The notes: a model not told the origin generated them from the sequence alone. 55,796 bases of DNA from JBAZTO01 sp041661865 (GCA_041661865.1 JBAZTO010000024.1:1-55796); one strand, 5' to 3'; counted from the stretch's first letter, positions 1 to 8,892 are shown. Numbers and translations are program-made.

Positions 1-108
1 CCGCACAAGAAAAACGAACCCCCGGCGACCGCACCCAATATCCGCAGGGCCACACGCACGGAAATCCGCAGGGCGCAAGCCTTCTATGAACAAAAACTCA
101 TCACTTAG
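1..108 (+). CDS. C-terminal end of a truncated gene
   Basis: The frame starting at base 1 is open for 35 codons and stops at TAG 106-108, just before the convergent aminopeptidase gene. The visible tail is basic and charged and ends in EQKLIT. There is too little sequence to assign a family, and a chance open stretch is possible. It is reported because the 70 bases before the next gene's stop are otherwise unexplained. Confidence 0.3.
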   Translation, partial: PHKKNEPPATAPNIRRATRTEIRRAQAFYEQKLIT

Positions 109-179
109 TTTACGGCGTTGGGTGGCATGCCCTTACGCGGCTGCTTGCGGAAGGGCATGGTGACGCGGACCGCGCCGGG

Positions 180-1337
180 CTACTTGCCCCTGGGCGAGCT
201 GGCCTTGCCCTGACGCGGCATCTGCGGGAACCGCTTGTCCAGGAAGCGGCCGCTGTCCTGGATGACCTTGCCGTCGGCGTAGATCTTCCCGCCGCCGCGC
301 AGGTCGCAGACCATGTCCCAGTGCAGGCCGCTCTGGTTTTTGCTGCCGGTTTCGGGATAGCCGGCCCCCAGGGCCAGGTGAACCGTCCCGCCGATCTTCT
401 CGTCAAACAGCGTGTTCCGCATGTACCGCGTGATGCTGTAGTTGGTTCCCATCGCCAGTTCGCCCAGGCGGCTGGAGCCCTTGTCCATCTCGATCATCGC
501 CCGCAGGAAGTCCTCGCCCTTGTCGGCCCGCGCGGTGACGACCTTGCCGTTGCGGAATTCCAGGAACACGCCATCGACCTCCCGCCCGTGATGCACGGCG
601 GGGAAGCTGAAGCGAATGTGCCCGTTGGCGCTGGTCTCGACGGGACCGGTGAAAATCTCGCCGTCGGGGAAGTTCTCGTGGCCGTCGCAATTGACCCACT
701 TGCGCCCGGCGACGCCCAGCGTGATGTCCGTGTCCTTGCCGACGATGCGGATCTCGCGCGTCTTGTTGAGCATGTCCGTCAGGGCCTGCTGGCTGACGCT
801 GATGGCCTTCCAGGTTTTGATAGGGTCGGGGTCGTCCAGGTGCCCGGCCTTGAAGACGAACTCCTCGTAGTCTTCCAGCGACATCTCGGCGTCCTGGGCG
901 TGCGAGTTGGTCGGCCACTCGGTGCCCACCCAGCGAAGCTCGCCCTTGGCGAAGCGGTCCATGAACAACTTGCTGAGCCCCTTGTTGGCGGCGGCGGTGG
1001 CGGCCATTTTCCTGGGGTCGGCGTTGGACAGAGCCTTGGTGTTGTTGTCGGCCCAGATGCCCAGATGGGCGTCGATGTGCTGGATGCGGTACTTGCGGAA
1101 GGGCGAGACGTGGCGAAGCTGCTCGTCGCCTGCCTCGGCGTAGAAGATCTCGGACAGGCCGTCGATGGCGACCTGCGTCTCGATGAAGGCCCCGCGCCGC
1201 AACGCCGCCCGGTAACATTCGCGGATCAGCGGGGCGGCCACCGCATTGCCGACGATGGAGAGCTTGTCTCCCTTCTTGATGCCCAGGGAGTATTCGACGA
1301 GCAACTTGGCCAGCTTCAGCATGCGAGGGTCGGTCAT
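180..1337 (-). CDS. M29-family metallo-aminopeptidase
   Basis: 385 residues, the usual length for the M29 (AmpS/AmpT/PepS) family of cytosolic exo-aminopeptidases that use a two-metal centre to remove N-terminal residues. Family hallmarks seen are the central PDGEIFTGPVE segment, which carries two acidic metal ligands, and the late LHWDMVCDL segment, which carries the His and Asp ligands. There is no signal peptide. The start is the ATG at 1337, preceded on the minus strand by AGGAATAAC. It stands alone, divergent from ettA across a 330-base gap containing a palindromic repeat. Substrate preference cannot be read from the sequence. Confidence 0.88.
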   Translation of the reverse strand: MTDPRMLKLAKLLVEYSLGIKKGDKLSIVGNAVAAPLIRECYRAALRRGAFIETQVAIDGLSEIFYAEAGDEQLRHVSPFRKYRIQHIDAHLGIWADNNTKALSNADPRKMAATAAANKGLSKLFMDRFAKGELRWVGTEWPTNSHAQDAEMSLEDYEEFVFKAGHLDDPDPIKTWKAISVSQQALTDMLNKTREIRIVGKDTDITLGVAGRKWVNCDGHENFPDGEIFTGPVETSANGHIRFSFPAVHHGREVDGVFLEFRNGKVVTARADKGEDFLRAMIEMDKGSSRLGELAMGTNYSITRYMRNTLFDEKIGGTVHLALGAGYPETGSKNQSGLHWDMVCDLRGGGKIYADGKVIQDSGRFLDKRFPQMPRQGKASSPRGK

Positions 1338-1443
1338 AATCGTTATTCCTTTGTATTGGGCAAGCGACGTTGAAGAACATTATCGGCTGGGATGCCGTAA
1401 TTCAATGATGCACGGTTGGAGGTCGGGGTCTTTCAGTTCTCGT

Positions 1444-1555
1444 AGCATGGCCATCTTGGCCATGAGTATCACGGCCGTCCCGGCCGTGCGATATGCGAAA
1501 ACGTCCTGGCATGGGCAAGATGCCCATGCTACTCACGGGCGAGACGCCCGTGCTA
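1444..1555. repeat. Four-hairpin covarying palindrome array
   Basis: Four consecutive perfect 19-bp hairpins, each with 8-bp arms and a 3-base loop: CATGGCCATCTTGGCCATG (1446), CACGGCCGTCCCGGCCGTG (1470), CATGGGCAAGATGCCCATG (1510) and CACGGGCGAGACGCCCGTG (1534). The block opens with GTAGCA and closes with TGCTAC. Arm bases differ between units but pairing is kept. It occupies most of the divergent gap 1338-1667 between the aminopeptidase and ettA, which holds no other feature. The same unit design recurs at 8893-8958 and inside carB. Confidence 0.9.
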
Positions 1556-1667
1556 CGCCGAGAATTGAAAGGCCCTGGGTGAGAGGTTATGGCGATTCCC
1601 GCCGTCAGGCGTTAGACTCTGGCGGCCTTGAGAGGATGCCCCTGGGCCTATTATCAACGGGAAGTCT

Positions 1668-3338
1668 ATGCCCCCACAATTTGTCTTCGAGATGCACGGC
1701 GTGAACAAGAGCTTCGGTGACAAGGTCGTGCTACGCGACATCAGCCTGTCGTTTTTCCACGGGGCCAAGATCGGCGTGGTGGGCGAGAACGGCTCGGGCA
1801 AGAGCACGCTGCTCCGCATCATGGCCGGCATCGACAAGGACATCCAGGGCGAGGCGCGCCTGGCCAAGGGGATGCGCATCGGCTACGTCGCGCAGGAGCC
1901 CCGGCTCGATCTGGACAAGACCGTCCGCGAGAACCTTCGCGCCGCCATGGCTCCCATCCAGAAGCTCATCGACCGCTACAACGATATCTCGGCGAAGATG
2001 GCTGAGCCGATGGAGGCCGACGAGATGGACAAGTTGCTGGAGGAGATGGGCCATCTCCAGGAGCAGATCGACGCCTGCGACGGCTGGGAGATCGAGCGGC
2101 TGATGGACATCGCCTCCGACGCCCTGGTCCTGCCGCCCGACGACATGCCGGCCAAACTGCTCTCCGGCGGTGAGCGGCGGCGTGTGGCCTTGTGCATGGT
2201 CCTGCTGGAAAAGCCCGACCTGCTCCTGCTGGACGAGCCCACCAACCACCTGGACGCCGAGACGGTGGAGTGGCTGGAGTCGGCCTTGCGGGAGTACCCC
2301 GGCACGGTCATCATCGTCACGCACGACCGCTACTTCCTGGACCACATCACCCAGTGGATTCTGGAACTGGAGGATGCGCGCGGCCTGCCCTTCGAGGGCA
2401 ACTATTCCTCGTGGCTGGCCCAGAAATCCGAGCTGCTGCGGCTGGTCGAGAAGAAGGAAAGCGAGCGGCAGAAGACTCTGCGCCGCGAACTGGACTGGAT
2501 CAACACCTCGGCCAAGGGACGCAGCCAGCGCAATCAGGCCCGCATCGACCGCTACGAGCAGTTGGCCGGCCAGGCGGCGCCGGATGCTCGCAGTGAGACG
2601 ATCATCCAGATCGCGCCGGGCCCGCGCCTGGGCGACCGGGTGCTCAGCGTCCACGGCCTGTGCAAGGGCTACGACGGGCTGACGCTGCTGAAGGATTGCT
2701 CCTTCGATCTGCCGCGCGGCGGCATCGTGGGCGTGCTGGGGCCCAACGGCACGGGCAAGACCACGCTGCTCCGCATGATCGTGGGGCAGGAAAAACCCGA
2801 CGCCGGCGCGATCGAGCTGGGCCCGACGGTGGTGCTGTCGTATGTCGATCAGCATCGCGACGCGCTGGACGATTCGCGGACGATCTTCGAGGAAATCACC
2901 GACGGCAAGGACAAGATCGAACTGGGCAGCGCCTCGATCCCCTCGCGGGCGTACGTGGCCCGCTTCAATTTCCGTGGCCCCCTGCAGCAGAAGCGGGTCG
3001 GCCAGTGCAGCGGCGGCGAGCGCAACCGCATTCACCTGGCCAAGCTGCTTCGGCGGGGCGGCAACCTCCTGCTGCTGGACGAGCCGACCAACGACCTGGA
3101 CGTCTCGACCATGCGCGTCCTGGAGCAGGGCCTGATCGACTTCCCCGGCTGCGCGATGGTCATCAGCCACGACCGCTTCTTCCTCGACCGCATCTGCACG
3201 CACCTGCTGATTCTCGAAGGCGACGGGAGGACCCAGTGGTTCGAGGGGAACTTCCAGGCCTACGAGGAAAAGGCGCTGGCCGAAACGCCCGACCGTCTCG
3301 CCCATCGCCGCGGCAAGTACAAGCGGCTAGCCCTGTGA
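1668..3338 (+). CDS. ettA: ABC-F translation factor EttA
   Basis: 556 residues with two ABC ATPase domains and no membrane segment, the ABC-F layout. Walker A motifs are GENGSGKST (39-47) and GPNGTGKTT (about 358-366). Signatures are LSGGERRRV (about 165) and CSGGERNRI (about 447), with Walker B/D-loops LLLLDEPTNHLD and LLLLDEPTNDLD. The linker between the domains and the end (KYKRLAL) resemble E. coli EttA throughout, including ISLSFFHGAKIGV and PSRAYVARFNF. EttA binds the ribosomal E site and gates the first peptide bond according to ATP/ADP ratio. The ATG at 1668 follows GGGAAG. Monocistronic. Confidence 0.93.
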   Translation: MPPQFVFEMHGVNKSFGDKVVLRDISLSFFHGAKIGVVGENGSGKSTLLRIMAGIDKDIQGEARLAKGMRIGYVAQEPRLDLDKTVRENLRAAMAPIQKLIDRYNDISAKMAEPMEADEMDKLLEEMGHLQEQIDACDGWEIERLMDIASDALVLPPDDMPAKLLSGGERRRVALCMVLLEKPDLLLLDEPTNHLDAETVEWLESALREYPGTVIIVTHDRYFLDHITQWILELEDARGLPFEGNYSSWLAQKSELLRLVEKKESERQKTLRRELDWINTSAKGRSQRNQARIDRYEQLAGQAAPDARSETIIQIAPGPRLGDRVLSVHGLCKGYDGLTLLKDCSFDLPRGGIVGVLGPNGTGKTTLLRMIVGQEKPDAGAIELGPTVVLSYVDQHRDALDDSRTIFEEITDGKDKIELGSASIPSRAYVARFNFRGPLQQKRVGQCSGGERNRIHLAKLLRRGGNLLLLDEPTNDLDVSTMRVLEQGLIDFPGCAMVISHDRFFLDRICTHLLILEGDGRTQWFEGNFQAYEEKALAETPDRLAHRRGKYKRLAL

Positions 3339-3409
3339 GGAACGCGGCGGGGGTGGCGCAGCCCGATGCAAAGATTTTGGGACGGCTGAGAGAATACTGA
3401 GATGGCCGG

Positions 3410-4303
3410 CTACTTGGCCTTCTTCCACGGCGGGACGGAGGGCAGGTAGGTCCGGAACTCGGCGATGAGGGCGTCTTCGTAGGCGCCGCGATACCCGCCG
3501 GCCAGGAACCTGTCGATGCCCTCCTCCAGCAGCCGCTTCCAGGAGTCGCTCTCCCTGCCGGGGCTGATGGGATAGAACAGCGCGCCGTTGGCCTTGGCAG
3601 CCTTCATGTCGCCCAGCGCGTCCCCGATCATCAGGATGTGGTCGGGGGCGTACTTGCCGGCGGCGGCGTGCTGGAGGTGCTCCTTCTTGGAGCCCATCTC
3701 CTGGCCGGCGATGACCATGGCGTACCCGGCGATGTCGTGCTCTTCCCACTCGCGTGTCAGGGCTTCGCACGGCGTGGCCGAGACGCACATGATGTCGGCG
3801 GCGGCCTGGAGCTTTTCGAGGCATTCGCGGAGGTGTGGGAAGGGCGGCACGTTGCGGACGATCTTGGCCACGTCGGCATTGACGCCCCTGGACCACTCCA
3901 GTACCCGCTTGAGCCCGGCATCGCCGGTCTTCCTGACCTCGGCTTCCAGGGCGGGATTGCCCAGAGCCGTCTCCCGTTTGATCCACTCCCGCAGCGAGGT
4001 CAGGTCCGGCGGCGTGAAGCCGCGCTCGATCGCCTCGGGCCGCTCGGCCAGCAGGTCGATGGACATCACCAGGGCCGGGAAGCGGTTGATGCCTCGCCAC
4101 TCGCTGTAGAGGTTGACGAACTCCCAGGTCTCGCGGGCCATGGCCGAGACGGCTTGAAGCTCGAAGTAGTTGATGGCGTTGGGGATGAAGCACTCCTTGT
4201 GCTTGATCTCCATCGTGTCAAACGCGCAGCCGTCGGAGTCGATGCCGACAAAGAAATCGTGCTGCTTCTTGAGGGCCTTGAGCGCTGCTATGTGATCAGG
4301 CAT
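3410..4303 (-). CDS. HAD-superfamily hydrolase
   Basis: 297 residues with the four HAD motifs. Motif I is IDSDG, with nucleophile D22 and acid/base D24. Motif II is VSAT near 174-177, motif III is Lys in GSKKEH (206/207), and motif IV is GDALGD (227-232). A long helical cap (about 35-150) sits between motifs I and II, as in class I phosphatases and phosphonatase-like enzymes. Substrate unknown. Distal to the IVP-like gene and the uronate cluster on the same strand, but separated by repeat-bearing spacers, so it need not be cotranscribed. Convergent with ettA. Confidence 0.82.
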   Translation of the reverse strand: MPDHIAALKALKKQHDFFVGIDSDGCAFDTMEIKHKECFIPNAINYFELQAVSAMARETWEFVNLYSEWRGINRFPALVMSIDLLAERPEAIERGFTPPDLTSLREWIKRETALGNPALEAEVRKTGDAGLKRVLEWSRGVNADVAKIVRNVPPFPHLRECLEKLQAAADIMCVSATPCEALTREWEEHDIAGYAMVIAGQEMGSKKEHLQHAAAGKYAPDHILMIGDALGDMKAAKANGALFYPISPGRESDSWKRLLEEGIDRFLAGGYRGAYEDALIAEFRTYLPSVPPWKKAK

Positions 4304-4317
4304 CCCGTGAGACTCCT

Positions 4318-4350
4318 ATTGCAGATTGAGGAATTGCAGATTGCAAATTG
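4318..4350. repeat. Left arm of inverted repeat around the IVP-like gene
   Basis: ATTGCAGATTG is present here twice (once within GAATTGCAGATTGCAAATTG). The inverted counterpart lies at 4748-4777 (CAATCTGCAATTAGC and following). Together the arms bracket the 119-residue gene at 4357-4716. The sequence is markedly AT-richer than its surroundings. Confidence 0.6.
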
Positions 4351-4356
4351 AAGAAA

Positions 4357-4716
4357 TTACCTTGGCGAGACTCTTCTCGCTGTCTTGCGTGACGCAGTGA
4401 TAATCGCCAAAATCTCCCTGCCTTCGGTGGCCAACTCTGCGATCATTCGCTGAGCGACCAAACCTGCGTCGGCCGCCATCTCGATCCAGAAGACCGTCTC
4501 GTCGGCCTCTTCTTCGACAATACCGATCTTTGCAACGAATTCTGCGTGCGATCTTGCGCGGCAGGCGGCCCGGTAGTTCGCCGCCACACTGGTGCCGCAC
4601 CGGACAAGTTGCCGGGCGAACACGTCGCCTTCGCGACTATGCGGCAACGACGACGCCAACTTCACAATCCGAAGACTGAAGTCTCTTGTTCTTCTTCGCA
4701 GTTCTTCGGGTGTCAT
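4357..4716 (-). CDS. Four-helix-bundle (23S intervening-sequence-like) protein
   Basis: 119 residues of the S23/IVP four-helix-bundle family. Recognisable features are the N-terminal DFSLRIVKLASSLP helix, the RQLVRCGTSVAANYRAA segment, the FVAKIGIVEEEADETVFWIE helix and a basic C-terminus. Family members occur inside 23S rRNA intervening sequences and also as free-standing genes in accessory DNA. No rRNA is present here. Function unknown; oligomeric bundles are known structurally. The gene is flanked by inverted AT-rich repeats, suggesting it moved in as a cassette into the space downstream of the uronate cluster. Confidence 0.85.
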   Translation of the reverse strand: MTPEELRRRTRDFSLRIVKLASSLPHSREGDVFARQLVRCGTSVAANYRAACRARSHAEFVAKIGIVEEEADETVFWIEMAADAGLVAQRMIAELATEGREILAIITASRKTARRVSPR

Positions 4717-4747
4717 ACATTCAGACTCGTACTTGCCAACGGCTGTT

Positions 4748-4777
4748 CAATCTGCAATTAGCAATCGGCAATCGGCG
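4748..4777. repeat. Right arm of inverted repeat around the IVP-like gene
   Basis: CAATCTGCAATTAGC followed by two CAATCGG units; the opening is the reverse complement of the ATTGCAGATTG motif at 4318-4350. It separates the IVP-like gene from the SDR stop codon at 4783. Confidence 0.6.
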
Positions 4778-4782
4778 ATGAT

Positions 4783-5607
4783 CTACACTCCGCTGAACGC
4801 ACTGAAGCCGCCGTCGACGGGCACGACGATGCCGGTGACGAACTTCGAGGCGTCGCTGATGAGCCAGGTCAGGGTGCCGACCAGGTCGTCGGGCTGGCCG
4901 AACTTGCCCATCGGCGTGTGGCTGATGATCGTGTTGCCGCGGGCGGTCAGTTGGCCGGTCTTCTCGTCGGTGAGCAGGAAGCGGTTCTGGTCGGTCAGGA
5001 AGAAGCCCGGGGCGATCGCGTTGACGCGGATGGCCGGGTTGTGCCGTTGGGCCATGTACACCGCCAGCCACTGGGTGAAGTTGCTGATGGCGGCCTTGGC
5101 GCCGCTGTAGGCGGCAATGTTGGTCAGCGGGCGGAACGCGTTCATCGACGAGATGTTGATGATGTTGCCGGCACCCTTGTCGGCCATGTGCCGGCCGAAG
5201 ACCTGGCTGGGCAGGATCGTGCCCATGCAGTTGAGGTCGAAGACCCAGCGGATGGCGTCGGCGGGCAGGTCGAAGAACGTGGTGGGGGGGGCGCAGGTGG
5301 CGTCCTTCTTGTTGCCGCCGGCGCCGTTGATCAGCACGTCCAGGCCGCCGAGCTTCTTGAGCGTCTCGTCGCAGGCGGCTTGGATCTCGTCGAGCTTCAG
5401 GACGTTGCAGCGGATGGGCACTGCCGAGCCGCCGGCGGCCTCGATGCTCTTGCAGACGGCGGTGGCGCCTTCAAAGTTGAAGTCCAGCAGCGCCACCTTC
5501 GCCCCAGCCGCAGCCAGGGCCTTGCCCATCTCGGCGCAGAGAATGCCGGCCCCGCCGGTGATCGCGATGCACTTGCCCTTGATGCTGAAAATGTCCTTGG
5601 TAGCCAT
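4783..5607 (-). CDS. SDR oxidoreductase, probable D-mannonate (fructuronate) dehydrogenase
   Basis: 274-residue short-chain dehydrogenase. The cofactor site is TGGAGILCAEMG (17-28) with D42 at the end of beta-2, suggesting NAD(H). It also has NGAG (94-97), Ser153/154, and the YxxxK pair Y167/K171. A long active-site loop and the C-terminal VTGIVVPVDGGFSAFSGV resemble the SDR-type mannonate/fructuronate oxidoreductases rather than the long-chain UxuB. Position directly downstream of uxaE supports fructuronate to mannonate reduction. The start is the ATG at 5607, after AGAAAGAACCGACAC. The specific substrate is inference from family resemblance plus context. Confidence 0.78.
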   Translation of the reverse strand: MATKDIFSIKGKCIAITGGAGILCAEMGKALAAAGAKVALLDFNFEGATAVCKSIEAAGGSAVPIRCNVLKLDEIQAACDETLKKLGGLDVLINGAGGNKKDATCAPPTTFFDLPADAIRWVFDLNCMGTILPSQVFGRHMADKGAGNIINISSMNAFRPLTNIAAYSGAKAAISNFTQWLAVYMAQRHNPAIRVNAIAPGFFLTDQNRFLLTDEKTGQLTARGNTIISHTPMGKFGQPDDLVGTLTWLISDASKFVTGIVVPVDGGFSAFSGV

Positions 5608-5632
5608 GTGTCGGTTCTTTCTCTCGTTGAAT

Positions 5633-5766
5633 AGCCGCGAATGTCGCGAATTACGCGAAGTTTATGGTGCTCAAGAAGCAACTGCCTTGCACAAATCACA
5701 TCAACTGCACAAGGTCAAATCCTTCTCAATCCGTTCAAGTTTCTGCAATTCGTGTAATTCGCGGCT
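5633..5766. repeat. Imperfect inverted repeat in uxaE-SDR spacer
   Basis: AGCCGCGAATGTCGCGAATT on one side (from 5633) faces GTAATTCGCGGCT (ending 5766) in inverted orientation, fairly AT-rich between. It fills the 169-base spacer between uxaE and the SDR gene. It could form a long hairpin in a readthrough transcript and lower expression of the distal gene. Similar 'TTCGTG' elements occur at 52921-53045. Confidence 0.6.
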
Positions 5767-5776
5767 GATGTTGTTG

Positions 5777-7255
5777 TTACTTTTTGGCGAAGGGCGCCAC
5801 GTGCCGGCCGATGTGCCTGGCCAGGACGTCGTAATGCACTTCTTCCTGTTTCTGCAGCGCCGCGTAGAACCGCGGACGGAAGCGGCAGCTCCCCTCAGCC
5901 GTCAGGATCGAGCCGAACGTCACGTGCAGCATCTGCCGCGCGTGGAAGTCGTCGAGCATGTCCGGGAGCTGCGCGTCGCTGAGCGCGCTGGCCGGCGGAA
6001 CCTTGCTCATGTCGCCCGAGACGTGATAGGAGGCCTTGTCGGTGTCGTATCGCTCGCGGGCAAACTCGTAGATCTCGCGGAAGAGGCCGGGGTCGATCTT
6101 GGCGACCGCCCGCACCGCCTCCAGCCAGCTCGTGCCGGCGGTCTTGAGGTGCACCAGCCCGCCGGTGGCCTGGGCGACGATGGGGTAGATGCTGAACTTG
6201 TCGCTGCCGGAGTGGATGGAAATCTTGTAGGGGCCCAGCGTCCGCATGACCGCGACGTGCTCGGCGAAGCTGCGCCCGAAGGCGTCCAGGTCGCCGATGT
6301 AGTCCACGCCCTTCTCGAAGCGGCCCATGAATCGCGGGGCCATCGACGACCAGGTCACGCCCATACGCTTGAGTTCGGCGGCGAAGAAATAATGCTCCGC
6401 CGGGCTGGTGACCGACTCGGTCTCATCGACGGACACTTCCAGCTCGAAGGGGTGCTTGCAGATCTTCTGGAGCCGGCGGTACATCTTCACGATGTGCGTG
6501 ATGGCGTTGCCGTACTTGACCGCGGCGCGGAGGAAGGCCAGTTCGTCGAAGCCCACGCTGCCGCCGCCGGCCAGCGGGAAACTCTTGCCGGCGTAGAGGG
6601 CCTTGAGTTGCTCAGCGGGGATGCCGAAGGTCTTGTAGTCCAGCTTGGCGTATCGCTTGGCCAGGGCCGCTGCGTCCAGGCTGTCAGCCTCGTTGACCAC
6701 GTGCGGGCCAGGATCGATGGTGTACATGGTGAAGCCGGCGTTGACCAGGTTATCCAGGGCCTCAAGCTGCTGGATGTGGTCGCCGTCGGAGCCCCAACCG
6801 TCCTTGTAACCTTCCTGAAAGACGCCCCAGGTCGCGCAGTCGATCACCTGCTCGGGCATCCGCTGCGTGCGGGTCATTTCGCGGATGGACTGCTGGGCCA
6901 GCACCGGCAGCAGGCCGCTGCCCTTGACGGCGCGGATGTGGCCGGGGGTGCCCATGCCCAGGCGGTCGCCGCAGCCGACGCTGGTGGCCAGGCCCAGGGT
7001 TCGCGGGCCCGTCCAGGGGAGCGTCTTGCGGAGGGCGACGGCATTGGCGTGGTCGGTGGGGCCGACGAAGACGGGCTTGCCCGACAGCTTGCCCCACTTG
7101 TCGCCGCGAATCTTGCCCTTGCCGACCGAGCCGACCAGTTTTTCGCTGCCGCGCCGGCCGAGGAAATACGTCACGCCGCCTTCTTCGGTCAGGCTGGCGG
7201 GGTAGATTTCCAGGCCCGTGAGCTTCTTGAGTTCGTCGATCATTTTGGTTTCCAT
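5777..7255 (-). CDS. uxaE: Tagaturonate/fructuronate epimerase UxaE
   Basis: 492 residues matching the UxaE family, which interconverts D-tagaturonate and D-fructuronate and links galacturonate breakdown to the mannonate branch. The conserved block from YFLGRRGSEKLVG through TDHANAVALRKTLPWTGP, the ETESVTSPAEHYFFA segment and the KISIHSGSDKFSIYP segment are characteristic. An open frame continues upstream to 7738, but those residues shadow gnd. The real start is METKMIDELKK at 7255, or the ATG at 7243. A 77-base gap separates it from gnd upstream. With the SDR downstream it forms an epimerase plus reductase pair that avoids the classic UxaB/UxuB pair. Confidence 0.88.
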   Translation of the reverse strand: METKMIDELKKLTGLEIYPASLTEEGGVTYFLGRRGSEKLVGSVGKGKIRGDKWGKLSGKPVFVGPTDHANAVALRKTLPWTGPRTLGLATSVGCGDRLGMGTPGHIRAVKGSGLLPVLAQQSIREMTRTQRMPEQVIDCATWGVFQEGYKDGWGSDGDHIQQLEALDNLVNAGFTMYTIDPGPHVVNEADSLDAAALAKRYAKLDYKTFGIPAEQLKALYAGKSFPLAGGGSVGFDELAFLRAAVKYGNAITHIVKMYRRLQKICKHPFELEVSVDETESVTSPAEHYFFAAELKRMGVTWSSMAPRFMGRFEKGVDYIGDLDAFGRSFAEHVAVMRTLGPYKISIHSGSDKFSIYPIVAQATGGLVHLKTAGTSWLEAVRAVAKIDPGLFREIYEFARERYDTDKASYHVSGDMSKVPPASALSDAQLPDMLDDFHARQMLHVTFGSILTAEGSCRFRPRFYAALQKQEEVHYDVLARHIGRHVAPFAKK

Positions 7256-7332
7256 TCTCTGCGGCGGGCCGGTGGTAAGCGGACCTGTGATCCGCCACCA
7301 CCGACTCTCCGCACGGGGTGTTGACGGAACAA

Positions 7333-8787
7333 CTACGCGATGTACGTGCTGGCGGTGATGTTCCCGCCGGTGCCGGTCCAGTTGGTGTGGAAGAACTGGC
7401 CGCGGGGCTTGTCCAGCCGCTCGTAGGTGTGGGCGCCGAAGTAGTCGCGCTGGGCCTGGAGCAGGTTGGCCGGAACGCACTCGCTGCGGTAGCCGTCGAA
7501 GTAGGCCAGGGCCGAACTGAAGGCCGGCACCGCCACGCCCATCGTCACCGCTTGTGCGACAACCTTGCGCCATGCGGCCTGGGCATTCTGGATCGCGTCG
7601 TGGAAGTACGGGTCCAGCAGCAGGTTGACCAGCTTGGCGTTCTTGTCGAAGGCGTCCTTGATCTTGCCCAGGAATCGGCTGCGGATGATGCAGCCGCCGC
7701 GCCACATCAGGGCGATGCCGCCATTGTTGAGGTTCCACTTGTACTCGCCCGCGGCGGCCCGCATGAGCTGGTAGCCCTGGGCATAAGAGACGATCTTGCT
7801 GGCAAAGAGGGCCTGACGGATGTCCTCGATGAAGGCCTTGCGGTCGCCCTTATACTCGCTCTTGGGGCCGGAGAAGAGCTTGGAGGCCGCGACGCGCTCG
7901 TCCTTGATGGCCGAGAGGCAGCGGGCGAAAACCGCCTCGCCGATGAGCGTCAGGGGCATGCCCGCGTCCAACGCGCTGATGACGGTCCACTTGCCCGTGC
8001 CCTTTTGGCCGGCGGCGTCGAGGATGACGTCCACGATCGGCTTGCCCGTTTCGGGGTCGGTCTTGCCCAGGATGTCGCGGGTGATTTCGATGAGGTAGCT
8101 GTCCAGGTCGCCCTTGTTCCACTCGGCGAAGACTTCGTGCATCTCGCCGGCGGTCATGCCGATGGCCCGCATGAGCGAGTAGGCCTCGCAGATGAGCTGC
8201 ATGTCGCCGTACTCGATGCCGTTGTGGACCATCTTCACGAAGTGGCCCGCGCCGTTCTCGCCCACCCAGTCGCAGCAGGGGGCGCCGTCGACCTTGGCCG
8301 AGACGCTCTGGAAGATGGGCTTGACGTGCGGCCAGGCGGCCGGCGAGCCGCCGGGCATGATGCTCGGGCCGCGACGGGCGCCTTCTTCGCCGCCCGAGAC
8401 GCCGGTGCCGATGTACAGCAGGCCCTTGCTCTCGACGTAGGCGGTGCGACGGATCGTGTCGTTGAAGTTGCTGTTGCCGCCGTCGATGATGATGTCGCCC
8501 TTTTCCAGGTGGGGCAGCAGCAGCTCGATGAACTCATCGACCGGCGCGCCGGCCTTGACCAGCATCATCACCCGCCGGGGCCTCTTGAGGCTGGCCGCCA
8601 ACTCCTCGATGGAGTGGGCGCCGACGATGCTCTTGCCCTTGGCTTCGCCATTGACGAAGGCATCGACCTTGGAAACGGTGCGGTTGTACACCGCGACCGT
8701 AAAGCCGTGGTCGGCCATGTTGAGCACCAGGTTCTGGCCCATGACGGCCAATCCGATCAGTCCAATGTCCGCTTGTGCCTTTGGCAT
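7333..8787 (-). CDS. gnd: 6-phosphogluconate dehydrogenase, decarboxylating
   Basis: 484 residues, colinear with E. coli Gnd. Cofactor loop GLAVMGQNL (12-20), then YNRTVSK, whose Arg-Thr and Lys favour NADP+. Substrate segments GTGVSGGEEGA, PSIMPGG and KMVHNGIEYGDMQL are intact, as are GTGKWT and AQRDYFGAHTYERLD. It oxidises 6-phosphogluconate to ribulose 5-phosphate and CO2. The start is the ATG at 8787, set by AAGGAGTAGTTAC; upstream open codons to 8871 have no ribosome site. First gene of the gnd-uxaE-SDR group. Confidence 0.96.
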   Translation of the reverse strand: MPKAQADIGLIGLAVMGQNLVLNMADHGFTVAVYNRTVSKVDAFVNGEAKGKSIVGAHSIEELAASLKRPRRVMMLVKAGAPVDEFIELLLPHLEKGDIIIDGGNSNFNDTIRRTAYVESKGLLYIGTGVSGGEEGARRGPSIMPGGSPAAWPHVKPIFQSVSAKVDGAPCCDWVGENGAGHFVKMVHNGIEYGDMQLICEAYSLMRAIGMTAGEMHEVFAEWNKGDLDSYLIEITRDILGKTDPETGKPIVDVILDAAGQKGTGKWTVISALDAGMPLTLIGEAVFARCLSAIKDERVAASKLFSGPKSEYKGDRKAFIEDIRQALFASKIVSYAQGYQLMRAAAGEYKWNLNNGGIALMWRGGCIIRSRFLGKIKDAFDKNAKLVNLLLDPYFHDAIQNAQAAWRKVVAQAVTMGVAVPAFSSALAYFDGYRSECVPANLLQAQRDYFGAHTYERLDKPRGQFFHTNWTGTGGNITASTYIA

Positions 8788-8892
8788 GTAACTACTCCTT
8801 CTATCTTCTCTGAAAGTCTCGAAACCAAAGATGCTAGAGACTTCCCGGCGGATTTCAAGAGACCGCCGCAAAAAACTCCCGCCCCCCAGTTA

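Noticed and set aside
1444..1555. CRISPR array
   Set aside because: The repeats here are hairpins of differing sequence joined without uniform 30-40 base unique spacers, and no cas gene is present anywhere in the window.
5117..7324. Very long plus-strand open frames opposite uxaE, gnd and other genes (for example 5117-7324 and 7318-9129)
   Set aside because: They are antisense shadows of GC-rich coding sequence: low-complexity Ala/Gly/Arg/Val-rich translations, no domains, and each lies opposite a well-recognised gene.
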